Below, piece after piece: positions 34,945 to 42,883 of a DNA stretch of 64,000 nt. The notes beneath the pieces were generated by a model. That model was given only the letters and a program-made list of their open reading frames with translations. It did no database searches and had not been told where the DNA came from. Origin of the DNA: Salegentibacter agarivorans. GTDB taxonomy: Bacteria > Bacteroidota > Bacteroidia > Flavobacteriales > Flavobacteriaceae. The stretch covers positions 62,001-126,000 of the forward strand of contig NZ_FOOH01000005.1 in NCBI RefSeq assembly GCF_900113135.1. The letters are read 5' to 3'. The first letter of the stretch is position 1. Every line of letters starts with the position of its first letter. The position numbers and the translations under genes were made by a program.

Positions 34945-36114
34945 ATGATTGCAATGCAACAAACCATGCGATGGTACGGCCCTAACGATGTACTATCGCT
35001 AAAAGATTTAAAACAGGCCGGTATAACTGGAATAGTTACCGCTTTACACGAAATTCCCGTAGGTGAGATTTGGACCAAAGAAGCTATTCTGGAAAGAAAA
35101 AATCTCATAGAAAGCCACGGCCTGGAATGGAGCGTGATAGAAAGCCTGCCGGTGCATGAAGACATAAAAAAAGAATCGGGAAACTATAAAGAATACATAG
35201 AAAATTATAAAGTAAGCCTTCAAAATATTGGCAAATGCGGTATTCGCGTTGTCGCTTATAATTTTATGCCAATTCTGGATTGGGTTCGCACAGATCATTT
35301 TCATGAAAATGAAGAAGGTGCTGCAGTTTTAAAATTCGATCCTTTAAAATTTGCCTATTTCGACTTATTTCTACTGAAAAGAAAAAATGCAGAAAAAGAT
35401 TATACCGAAGAGCAAATTACTGCAGCCAAAAAAGTAGGTGACAATCTTTCTTCTGAAGAAAAAGATGAACTTTTTAAAAGTATTCTTTTAGGATTACCGG
35501 GAAGTACCGAAAATTTTACAGCCGAAATTATTAAAGATCTCCTGGAATCATATTCACATATTAACGATGAAAAATTACGCAAAAACCTCGTTAAATTTCT
35601 ATCTAAAGTTACCCCAACAGCTGAAGAAAGCAATGTAAACCTCGCTATTCATCCAGACGATCCGCCGTTTTCGGTATTAGGCTTGCCACGTGTAGTGAGC
35701 AACCACGAAGACCTGAAATTTATCTTTGAAAACGTAAAAAGTAAATCCAACGGACTCTGTTATTGCACCGGGTCTTTAGGTGCAAATCCTGCTCACGATC
35801 TTCTTGAGATTTACGATGAATTTGAAGAAAGAATTCATTTTTTACACCTCAGAAATGTAAAAAAGAAAGTAACCGGAGTATTTATGGAATCTAACCATCT
35901 GGATGGTGATGTTCCAATGTTAGAAGTGGTGAAACGCATTATAAAAACAATGCAAAAAAGTAATCAAAGTATCCCAATGCGTCCAGACCACGGCTACCTG
36001 CATACTTTAGAAGTCAATAAAAACTATTATGCCGGCTATTCTTTTATAGGTAGGTTAAAAGGGCTCGCTGAATTGCGCGGACTCGAATTAGGATTACAGG
36101 AATCATTTAAATAA
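34945..36114 (+). CDS. uxuA: mannonate dehydratase
   Basis: 389 residues. It dehydrates D-mannonate to 2-keto-3-deoxygluconate. The N-terminus TMRWYGPNDVLSLKDLKQAG follows the well-known UxuA start, and metal-site motifs include NLAIHPDDPP, CYCTGSLGANPAHD, IHFLHLRNV and MRPDHGY. An ATG at 34954 gives an N-terminus closer to that of E. coli UxuA and may be the true start. Coupled to the SDR gene upstream. A pair of inverted repeats follows the stop. Confidence 0.95.
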   Translation: MIAMQQTMRWYGPNDVLSLKDLKQAGITGIVTALHEIPVGEIWTKEAILERKNLIESHGLEWSVIESLPVHEDIKKESGNYKEYIENYKVSLQNIGKCGIRVVAYNFMPILDWVRTDHFHENEEGAAVLKFDPLKFAYFDLFLLKRKNAEKDYTEEQITAAKKVGDNLSSEEKDELFKSILLGLPGSTENFTAEIIKDLLESYSHINDEKLRKNLVKFLSKVTPTAEESNVNLAIHPDDPPFSVLGLPRVVSNHEDLKFIFENVKSKSNGLCYCTGSLGANPAHDLLEIYDEFEERIHFLHLRNVKKKVTGVFMESNHLDGDVPMLEVVKRIIKTMQKSNQSIPMRPDHGYLHTLEVNKNYYAGYSFIGRLKGLAELRGLELGLQESFK

Positions 36115-36169
36115 TTACTATGAAGCTTCCATATTTCTACAAAACTGAATTTTCGGAGAACATATCTAT

Positions 36170-36196
36170 CCTGCGAGGTTTTTTATAACTCGTAGG
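36170..36196. repeat. 27-base imperfect inverted repeat, copy 1
   Basis: CCTGCGAGG and its imperfect complement CTCGTAGG enclose a T/A-rich loop. It lies between uxuA and GH10. A second similar element follows at 36214, and a related one at 42851. Confidence 0.6.
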
Positions 36197-36213
36197 TTTT
36201 AATAAGAGACATA

Positions 36214-36240
36214 CCTACAAGGTTTTATAAACCTTGCAGG
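36214..36240. repeat. 27-base imperfect inverted repeat, copy 2
   Basis: CCTACAAGGTTT with AAACCTTGCAGG form a nearly perfect hairpin. It is close to copy 1 and to 42851-42876. As there is no T-run after it, a simple terminator role on the plus strand is unlikely. Confidence 0.65.
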
Positions 36241-36244
36241 ATTT

Positions 36245-36262
36245 ACACAAACGTTTATACAC
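36245..36262 (+). promoter_or_regulatory. LacI-type operator before GH10
   Basis: ACACAAACGTTTATACAC matches the consensus ACAANCGNTT and has the central palindrome AAACGTTT. It lies 11 bases before the GH10 start, so the GH10-GH115-oxidoreductase part may have its own regulated promoter within the operon. Confidence 0.52.
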
Positions 36263-36272
36263 ATTAGAAACT

Positions 36273-37427
36273 ATGAATTCACTAAAAATATTTAAAAAAT
36301 CGGTTTTTATTCTGGCAATTGCTGCAACGTTTACCGCTTGCAAATCTAATACCGATTCTGAAGAAAAAGAAGTTAAAGCTCAAACAGAAGATTCTTCAGA
36401 AATGGGACTTAAAGATTATTATGAAGACTATTTCCCAATGGGTGTGGCGGTTGCGCCAAATTCTGTCAAAGGAAAATCGGCTGAATTGATCAAAAAGGAA
36501 TACAACAGTATCACGCCAGAAAATGTGATGAAAATGGGACCTATTCATCCCGAAAAAGATAAATTCTATTGGGAAGACGCCGATCTACTCGCCGAATTTG
36601 CAAAAGAAAACAATTTAAAAATGAGAGGACACGCCCTGGTTTGGCATCAACAAACCGGCGGTTGGATTTTTGAAAACAAAAATGGCGGCAAAGTAAATAA
36701 AGAAGAGCTGTTAAAACGAATGAAAAATCATATAGATTCGGTTGTTCCGCGTTATTCAGATATTATTTATGCCTGGGATGTTGTAAACGAAGCCGTGGCA
36801 GATGATTCTACGAAAGTATATCGAGAATCAGAATGGCTTAAAATTGCTGGAAAAGATTTCCTGGTAAAAGCCTTTGAATATGCTCACGAAGCAGATCCAA
36901 ATGTGAAGCTATTTTATAATGATTACAATGCGATTATTCCTGAAAAAAGAGACCGGATTATTGAATTATTAAAATATCTCCAGGAAAATAATGCTCCAAT
37001 TGATGGTGTGGGAATTCAGGCTCACTGGTCTATTCACGGACCTTCAGAAGAAGAATTAAGAGAAGCCCTAGATTTGTATTCAGCATTAGGCCTGGAAATT
37101 CAAATTACCGAACTTGATGTTTCACTTTATCCCTGGGAAAAGGAACGCCGCGAACTTAAAGAAGGTGAATCAGATGAATTTACTCCAGAACTGGAACAAA
37201 AACAAATTGAAGTTTACGATATGTTTTTTAGGGTTTTTAGAGATTACAAAGACGTAATTACCGGGGTGACTTTCTGGAATATTTCAGACAGATATTCGTG
37301 GCTAGACACCTACCCTGTTGCGGGACGAAAGAATTATCCGCTTTTATTCGATGAAAATTTTGAACGTAAAAAAGCATACGAAAAAGTGGTTGAATTTGAA
37401 ACCCAACCCGAAACCAAAACTCCTTAA
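36273..37427 (+). CDS. GH10 endo-beta-1,4-xylanase, lipoprotein
   Basis: 384 residues. The lipobox FTACK gives an anchored protein, likely at the outer surface. The GH10 barrel has the acid/base Glu173 (WDVVNEAVAD) and nucleophile Glu280 (IQITELDVS), with the subsite histidine HALVWHQQ. It cuts main-chain xylan to oligosaccharides. The ATG at 36273 is used; an upstream TTG gives extra residues without a signal. The GH115 gene starts 2 bases after its stop. Confidence 0.95.
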   Translation: MNSLKIFKKSVFILAIAATFTACKSNTDSEEKEVKAQTEDSSEMGLKDYYEDYFPMGVAVAPNSVKGKSAELIKKEYNSITPENVMKMGPIHPEKDKFYWEDADLLAEFAKENNLKMRGHALVWHQQTGGWIFENKNGGKVNKEELLKRMKNHIDSVVPRYSDIIYAWDVVNEAVADDSTKVYRESEWLKIAGKDFLVKAFEYAHEADPNVKLFYNDYNAIIPEKRDRIIELLKYLQENNAPIDGVGIQAHWSIHGPSEEELREALDLYSALGLEIQITELDVSLYPWEKERRELKEGESDEFTPELEQKQIEVYDMFFRVFRDYKDVITGVTFWNISDRYSWLDTYPVAGRKNYPLLFDENFERKKAYEKVVEFETQPETKTP

Positions 37428-37429
37428 AA

Positions 37430-40282
37430 ATGCCAAAACCATCAATTATCAATTTGCAAAAAGTTTGCTCTCTTTTTCTTTGTTTCGGCTTTCTCCAAAT
37501 TGCTTTTGCGCAAAAGGATTATGTAAGTTTTGAGAAGGTTGAAAAGGCTTTTCCATTAAATTCTGTAAGGCTATTTTTAGACTCAGAAGATCACGAGGGA
37601 GTTCATTTAGTTGCTGAAGATCTACAAACAGATTTCAAAATAGTAACCGGCAATGAGCCTGAAATTTATTCAGAAGAAATCAATGGAAAGTACCCGGTAA
37701 TTATTGGAACTATTGGAAAAAGTAAATTGATTGATGAGTTAATTACCAGCGCTAAGTTGGACGTTTCTGAAATAGAAGGAAAATGGGAAAACTTCTTAAT
37801 TGAAGTGGTTGAAAATCCATCGCCGGGAGTAGAAAAAGCTTTGGTAATTGCTGGCAGCGATAAACGAGGAACTATTTTTGGAATGTTTGATCTTTCAGAA
37901 AAAATGGGAGTTTCTCCGTGGCACTGGTGGGCAGATGTTCCGGTTAAAAAAGTAGAGCAATTATATGTAAAACCAGGAAGCTATACATCGGGAACCCCAA
38001 AAGTTAAATACCGCGGAATTTTTATAAATGATGAAGAACCTGGACTTGGAAATTGGGCCCGGGAAAAATTTGGTGGCATAAATAGCAAAATGTATGAACA
38101 GGTTTTTAAACTTATTCTGCGTTTAAAAGGAAATTATTTATGGCCTGCCATGTGGGGAAAAGCTTTTAATGAAGACGATCCTAAAAATCCGGTCTTAGCC
38201 GATAAATATGGGATTGTAATGGGAACATCTCATCACGAGCCTATGGTTAGGGCGCAAAAAGAATGGGGCACGCATCGCGAAAATTATGGGAACGGTGAAT
38301 GGGATTACCAAACTAATGCTGAAGGTTTACGCGACTTTTGGAGAGACGGTTTTGAAAGAAACCAGAATTACGAAAATCTCGTAACCATAGGAATGCGTGG
38401 TGACGGGGACGAACCAATGACCGAGGGCACCGCTATAGAATTACTGGAAACTATTGTCGCAGATCAGCGCCAAATTATTGAAGAAGTTACCGGGAAACCG
38501 GCAAGTGAAACCTCGCAGGTTTGGGCTTTGTATAAAGAAGTCCAGGATTATTACGACCAGGGAATGCGCGTTCCCGATGATGTTACTTTACTCCTTGCTG
38601 ATGATAATTGGGGAAACATACGAAAATTACCAGACCCGGAAGATGAACCCCGGGAAGGCGGCTACGGAATTTACTATCATTTTGATTATGTAGGTGGGCC
38701 GCGGAATTATAAATGGCTAAATACCACGCAAATTGAGCGGGTTTGGGAACAAATGAATCTTGCGTATCAATACGACGCTACCGAATTATGGGTGGTAAAC
38801 GTAGGCGATTTAAAACCAATGGAATTTCCAATTAGTTTCTTTTTAGATTTTGCCTGGGATCCGGAAGCTATAGATGCTAATGATCTTAAAGATTATTCGA
38901 AAGATTGGGCCAAAAAGCAATTCGGCGAGGAATATGCTTCGGAAATTGGTGAAATCTTAGATACATACACTAAGTATAATAGTCGCAGAAAACCTGAAAT
39001 GCTGAGTCCGGAGACTTATAGTTTAATCCATTATAATGAAGCGGAAAACGTAGTAAAAGATTATAATAAATTAGTTAAAAAAGCAGAAGAAATATACAAG
39101 AGACTTCCTGCCGAATATAAAGACGCCTATTTTCAATTGGTTTTGTTTCCGGTAAAAGCATCGGCCAATTTAAATGAATTGTATGTGGACACCGCCAAAA
39201 ACCAATTGTATGCAGAACAAGGTCGTGCTATAGCAAATTCTTATGCTGAAAAAGTAAAAGAATTATATAACATAGATTCAGCATTAACTGAAGAATATCA
39301 CAATATCGCCGATGGCAAATGGAACCATATGATGTCGCAAAATCATATTGGCTATACTTACTGGCAACAACCCGAAGAACAGGTTATGCCAGAGGTTAAA
39401 ACCATTGAAGTTGCTAAAAAACCTGAAATGGGTGTTGCAATTGAAGGTTCTAAAGAATCCTGGCCCGCTTCAAATGAAACGGCAAGACTGCCAGAATTTA
39501 CTTTTGTAGCAGATCAAAAATATTATGTTGAAATCTTTAATAAAGGAAAAGGAACTTTCGATTTTAAAGTAAAGAAAAACGATAAATGGATTCAGGTTTC
39601 AGAAGAATCTGGTTCAGTTTCAGATCAAAAGAGAATTTCAGTTAGTATTGATTGGAACAAAGTTCCAAAGGGAAAATCTACAGGAAATTTTAGTATTCAG
39701 CAGGGCAGAAAATCAGTTAAAATTGAAGTTCCAATCCATAACATCAGTCCTGGAAACATAAAAGGTTTTGTAGAAAGCAACAATTATATTGCTATAGAAG
39801 CTGCCAACTATAGCGAAAAAGGCAATAACGAAAAAGGATGGACTTTAGTGCCGAATTTAGGAAAAACACGCTCAACAATGACTGCTTTTGCTAAAACCCC
39901 AACCCACGGAGAATGGTCAGAAAATAATCCATACCTGGCATATGATTTTCATAATTTAAGCACAGGAAATATGAAAATAGAATTCCTGCTTTCTCCTACA
40001 CTCGATTTTCATAATAAGGGAGGGTTAAGATTTGCGTATTCTATTGACGATAAAGAACCGCAGATTATTAATCTGCATCAGGATACTAAAGATGATTGGG
40101 GTACTTCGGTAGGGAATAATATTACCAGGGTAACTTCAGAATTAAATCTAGAAGAAAAAGGAAATCATACGTTGAAAATTTGGGCTATAGATTCTGGAAT
40201 TGCGCTTCAGAAAATAATTATTAGAAAAGGAGAAATAGGAGAATCTTATTTAGGCCCACCAGAGAGCAAAACTGCTAAATAA
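37430..40282 (+). CDS. GH115 alpha-glucuronidase
   Basis: 950 residues with a signal peptide (ends QIAFAQ). The N-terminal alpha/beta domain, the barrel with YRGIFINDEEPGLGNWA and LKGNYLWPAMWGKAFNEDD, and MRGDGDEPMTEG are characteristic of GH115; a C-terminal beta-sandwich extends from about 700. GH115 removes 4-O-methylglucuronate from both internal and terminal xylose, complementing the GH67 enzyme in the same operon. The ATG is directly preceded by GH10's stop. Confidence 0.95.
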   Translation: MPKPSIINLQKVCSLFLCFGFLQIAFAQKDYVSFEKVEKAFPLNSVRLFLDSEDHEGVHLVAEDLQTDFKIVTGNEPEIYSEEINGKYPVIIGTIGKSKLIDELITSAKLDVSEIEGKWENFLIEVVENPSPGVEKALVIAGSDKRGTIFGMFDLSEKMGVSPWHWWADVPVKKVEQLYVKPGSYTSGTPKVKYRGIFINDEEPGLGNWAREKFGGINSKMYEQVFKLILRLKGNYLWPAMWGKAFNEDDPKNPVLADKYGIVMGTSHHEPMVRAQKEWGTHRENYGNGEWDYQTNAEGLRDFWRDGFERNQNYENLVTIGMRGDGDEPMTEGTAIELLETIVADQRQIIEEVTGKPASETSQVWALYKEVQDYYDQGMRVPDDVTLLLADDNWGNIRKLPDPEDEPREGGYGIYYHFDYVGGPRNYKWLNTTQIERVWEQMNLAYQYDATELWVVNVGDLKPMEFPISFFLDFAWDPEAIDANDLKDYSKDWAKKQFGEEYASEIGEILDTYTKYNSRRKPEMLSPETYSLIHYNEAENVVKDYNKLVKKAEEIYKRLPAEYKDAYFQLVLFPVKASANLNELYVDTAKNQLYAEQGRAIANSYAEKVKELYNIDSALTEEYHNIADGKWNHMMSQNHIGYTYWQQPEEQVMPEVKTIEVAKKPEMGVAIEGSKESWPASNETARLPEFTFVADQKYYVEIFNKGKGTFDFKVKKNDKWIQVSEESGSVSDQKRISVSIDWNKVPKGKSTGNFSIQQGRKSVKIEVPIHNISPGNIKGFVESNNYIAIEAANYSEKGNNEKGWTLVPNLGKTRSTMTAFAKTPTHGEWSENNPYLAYDFHNLSTGNMKIEFLLSPTLDFHNKGGLRFAYSIDDKEPQIINLHQDTKDDWGTSVGNNITRVTSELNLEEKGNHTLKIWAIDSGIALQKIIIRKGEIGESYLGPPESKTAK

Positions 40283-40378
40283 ACAAAATTGAAGAAGATT
40301 TTCAGCTTTAAAAACCTGATTCCAGCCAATTAAAAAATAGTATATTCATCAGTGTAAAACCATTTAACTAAAAACAAG

Positions 40379-41713
40379 ATGAGCAACCTCCCAAGACGAA
40401 AATTTTTGCAACAAACGGCATTGGCCACAGCCGGTTTAAGTTTATCTGGATCACTTTTAGCAAATCCTATTTCTATTTTTTCAGCAAATGATACGGTTAA
40501 TTTTGGGGTAATTGGTTGCAAAGGTATGGGCTGGGCCAATATACAGGCACATTTAAAATTACCTAATATAAATTGTATAGCCCTGGCAGATATAGACCAG
40601 CGTGTTTTAGATGAAAGATCTGCCCAGATAAAAGAAATAAGCGGCAAGGCACCAACACAGTATAAAGATTATCGTAAAATGTTAGAAAACAAAGATATTG
40701 ATGCGGTAATTATAGGCACGCCAGACCATTGGCATTGTTTAAATATGGTAGATGCCCTGCAGGCTGATAAACACGTATATGTAGAAAAACCTCTGGCTAA
40801 CAGTATTGAAGAATGTAACGTAATGCTTGATGCAGGCAGGAAGTATAATAAAATGGTTCAGGTTGGCCAATGGCAACGAAGCGGAAAACATTATGACGAT
40901 GCCATAAAATATGTGCAATCGGGTGAACTTGGGCAAATTCGATTAGTTAAATGCTGGGCTTACCAGGGTTGGATGAATCCGGTTCCGGTTAAACCCAATT
41001 CTACTCCACCGGATGGTGTAGATTACCAGATGTGGTTAGGCCCCGCGCCAGATAGGCCGTTTAACGAAAATAGATTTCATTTTAATTTTAGATGGTTTTG
41101 GGATTACGCCGGTGGCTTAATGACCGATTGGGGCGTCCACGAGATAGACATCGCACTTTATGCTATGGGAGCAAAAGCACCAAAATCAATTTTAGCTTCA
41201 GGCGGAAAATTTGCTTATCCTAATGATGCTTCTGAAACCCCGGACACTCTCCAAACCGTCTATGAATTTGAAGATTTTAACCTCTTATGGGAGCACGCCA
41301 CGGGTATAGATGGCGGAAACTACGGAAGAACCGAGGGTATAGCTTTTATTGGAAATAACGGCACCTTAGTAGTAAACCGTGATGGCTGGGAAGTTATTCC
41401 TGAAGGAGAAAATAAAAATGATGAATGGGTGACCAAAACTAAAAGAATAGATCTAATTACTCCACAAGGAAATGCGTTAGAAAATCACGCCGAAAATTTT
41501 GTATCAGCTATTCGAGTAAACGATAGTTCAAAACTCACCTGCGGCGTAGAAACCGGAAGTATTGCCGCAATAACCGCTCATATGGGGAATATCGCCTATA
41601 AAACCGGAAAAAAACTGTACTGGAATGCTGAATCTGGATCATTCGAAGATGCTGAGGCAGATGCGTTGGTAAGAGCTAATTATCATAACGGCTGGAAACT
41701 CCCAAAAGTTTAA
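40379..41713 (+). CDS. Tat-exported Gfo/Idh/MocA oxidoreductase
   Basis: 444 residues. The N-terminus LPRRKFLQQTALATAGLSLS is a twin-arginine signal, so a folded, cofactor-bearing protein is exported. The Rossmann part contains NFGVIGCKGMGWANIQAHL and the conserved EKP of the family (VYVEKPLANS); the C-terminal part has WDYAGGLMTDWGVHEID. The substrate is unknown. It follows GH115 by 96 bases on the same strand, so a periplasmic sugar-related reaction is inferred. A GH109-like glycosidase activity, known for some relatives, is another possibility. Confidence 0.88.
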   Translation: MSNLPRRKFLQQTALATAGLSLSGSLLANPISIFSANDTVNFGVIGCKGMGWANIQAHLKLPNINCIALADIDQRVLDERSAQIKEISGKAPTQYKDYRKMLENKDIDAVIIGTPDHWHCLNMVDALQADKHVYVEKPLANSIEECNVMLDAGRKYNKMVQVGQWQRSGKHYDDAIKYVQSGELGQIRLVKCWAYQGWMNPVPVKPNSTPPDGVDYQMWLGPAPDRPFNENRFHFNFRWFWDYAGGLMTDWGVHEIDIALYAMGAKAPKSILASGGKFAYPNDASETPDTLQTVYEFEDFNLLWEHATGIDGGNYGRTEGIAFIGNNGTLVVNRDGWEVIPEGENKNDEWVTKTKRIDLITPQGNALENHAENFVSAIRVNDSSKLTCGVETGSIAAITAHMGNIAYKTGKKLYWNAESGSFEDAEADALVRANYHNGWKLPKV

Positions 41714-41730
41714 AAATCCACGTCTCAAAA

Positions 41731-42630
41731 TTACCAGCGAACCCCTTTTACATTCATCTCCAGGCTGTAAAGAGCCTGTTGAGCAGTGATAAAAAGGGTT
41801 TGTTGGTCTTTACCACCAAAAGTCACATTGGCTGTCCAATCTTTATCTATTGGAATATGCTGAATTTTATTTCCAGATTTATCGAAAACTGTCACGCCCT
41901 TACCGGTAAGATAAATATTGCCCTTATTATCTATCGTCATTCCATCTGAACCTAATTCAGTGAAAAGTTTTTTATCTGAAAGGCTTCCATCAGGATTAAT
42001 TTTATAAGAATAGGTTTTATTAGCACCTATATCGGCGATGTACAAGGTTTTCCCATCAGGAGTTCCAATAATTCCGTTAGGTTGTACCAGATCATCCACT
42101 ACAATATTTATTTCGCCCTGCGGATTCACATAATAAACGCGCTCCTCTTCAATTTCCTTTTCGGTACGTTCCCAGTAATCCCTCTGATAATAAGGATCTG
42201 TAAAGTAAAGTCCGCCATCCGGACCAATCCATAAATCATTGGGACCGTTTAACCGATTTCCCTGGTAAGAATCAACTAAAACTTCAACCTCTTGTTCAGG
42301 ATTAATTTTCCACATTTCAGAATTTTTATCAGCAGCGGCTAGAAGATTTCCCGCATCATCAAAATAAAGTCCGTTTGCCCGGCCCGAATTTTCCATAAAA
42401 ACCGAAACAGCACCATCTTCTGCAGACCATTTATGGATTCTGTTGTTCGGCTGATCGGTAAAATATACATTCCCCTCAGCATCTGAAGCTGGCCCCTCAG
42501 TAAACTCAAACTCGTTTGAAATAAGCTGGGGTTTTTGCCCATCTTTAATCAAATTCTTTTGTGAGCTACAGGAAATAAATCCTAATCCGAGGATTACAAA
42601 CGATAACAAATTTAATTTCATAGTTTCCAT
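41731..42630 (-). CDS. SMP-30/gluconolactonase-family lipoprotein
   Basis: 299 residues with a lipobox (LGFISC) and the six-blade propeller of SMP-30/gluconolactonases (EFTEGPASDAEGNVYFTDQP, NRLNGPNDLWIGPDGGLYFT, DGMTIDNKGNIYLT). Family members hydrolyse sugar lactones, requiring metal ligands in EGP and ND contexts that are visible. An ATG three codons later (42621) would also fit. Its ATG directly abuts the T-run of a minus-strand hairpin, so its transcription is puzzling. It converges with the Gfo/Idh gene; the two might act on the same oxidised sugar. Confidence 0.85.
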   Translation of the reverse strand: METMKLNLLSFVILGLGFISCSSQKNLIKDGQKPQLISNEFEFTEGPASDAEGNVYFTDQPNNRIHKWSAEDGAVSVFMENSGRANGLYFDDAGNLLAAADKNSEMWKINPEQEVEVLVDSYQGNRLNGPNDLWIGPDGGLYFTDPYYQRDYWERTEKEIEEERVYYVNPQGEINIVVDDLVQPNGIIGTPDGKTLYIADIGANKTYSYKINPDGSLSDKKLFTELGSDGMTIDNKGNIYLTGKGVTVFDKSGNKIQHIPIDKDWTANVTFGGKDQQTLFITAQQALYSLEMNVKGVRW

Positions 42631-42666
42631 AAAAAAGCCTTTCTCTAAAGATAAAGAAAGGCTTTT
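42631..42666 (-). terminator. hairpin terminator immediately before the SMP-30 gene
   Basis: AAAGCCTTTCT (42634-42644) pairs with AGAAAGGCTTT (42655-42665). On the minus strand the stem is followed by six T residues and then the ATG of the SMP-30 gene. It can end the transcript coming from the aldo/keto reductase, or act as a leader structure. Confidence 0.8.
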
Positions 42667-42735
42667 AAAAGCAATTTAATCTGCTATATTTTAAGGCAAA
42701 ATTTATGTAGAAATCTTTTCTCCAAGGTTATTTAT

Positions 42736-42814
42736 CGTCATTCTGAATTTATTTCAGAATCTAAGCTTCATAGAATTATTTCAAGTTAGAAGCTGAAACA
42801 AGTTCAGCTTGACG
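42736..42814. repeat. 79-base dispersed element with terminal inverted repeats
   Basis: The left end CGTCATTCTGAATTTATTTC and right end GAAACAAGTTCAGCTTGACG are imperfect inverted copies of about 27 bases. The type (GTCATTCTGAA...TTCAG...GACG) is a dispersed palindromic element familiar from flavobacterial genomes. It lies in a 240-base gap without genes between the SMP-30 and aldo/keto reductase genes. Confidence 0.7.
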
Positions 42815-42850
42815 AACCCTCAGCCCTGGCCTTCCAAATTCTAAATAAAT

Positions 42851-42876
42851 CTATAAAGTTTTAGAAACTTTGCAGG
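42851..42876. repeat. 26-base inverted repeat related to the pair at 36170-36240
   Basis: CTATAAAGTTT and AAACTTTGCAG are near-complements with a short loop. The layout matches the two repeats after uxuA. It ends 8 bases from the aldo/keto reductase stop. Confidence 0.55.
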
Positions 42877-42883
42877 AATAAAA

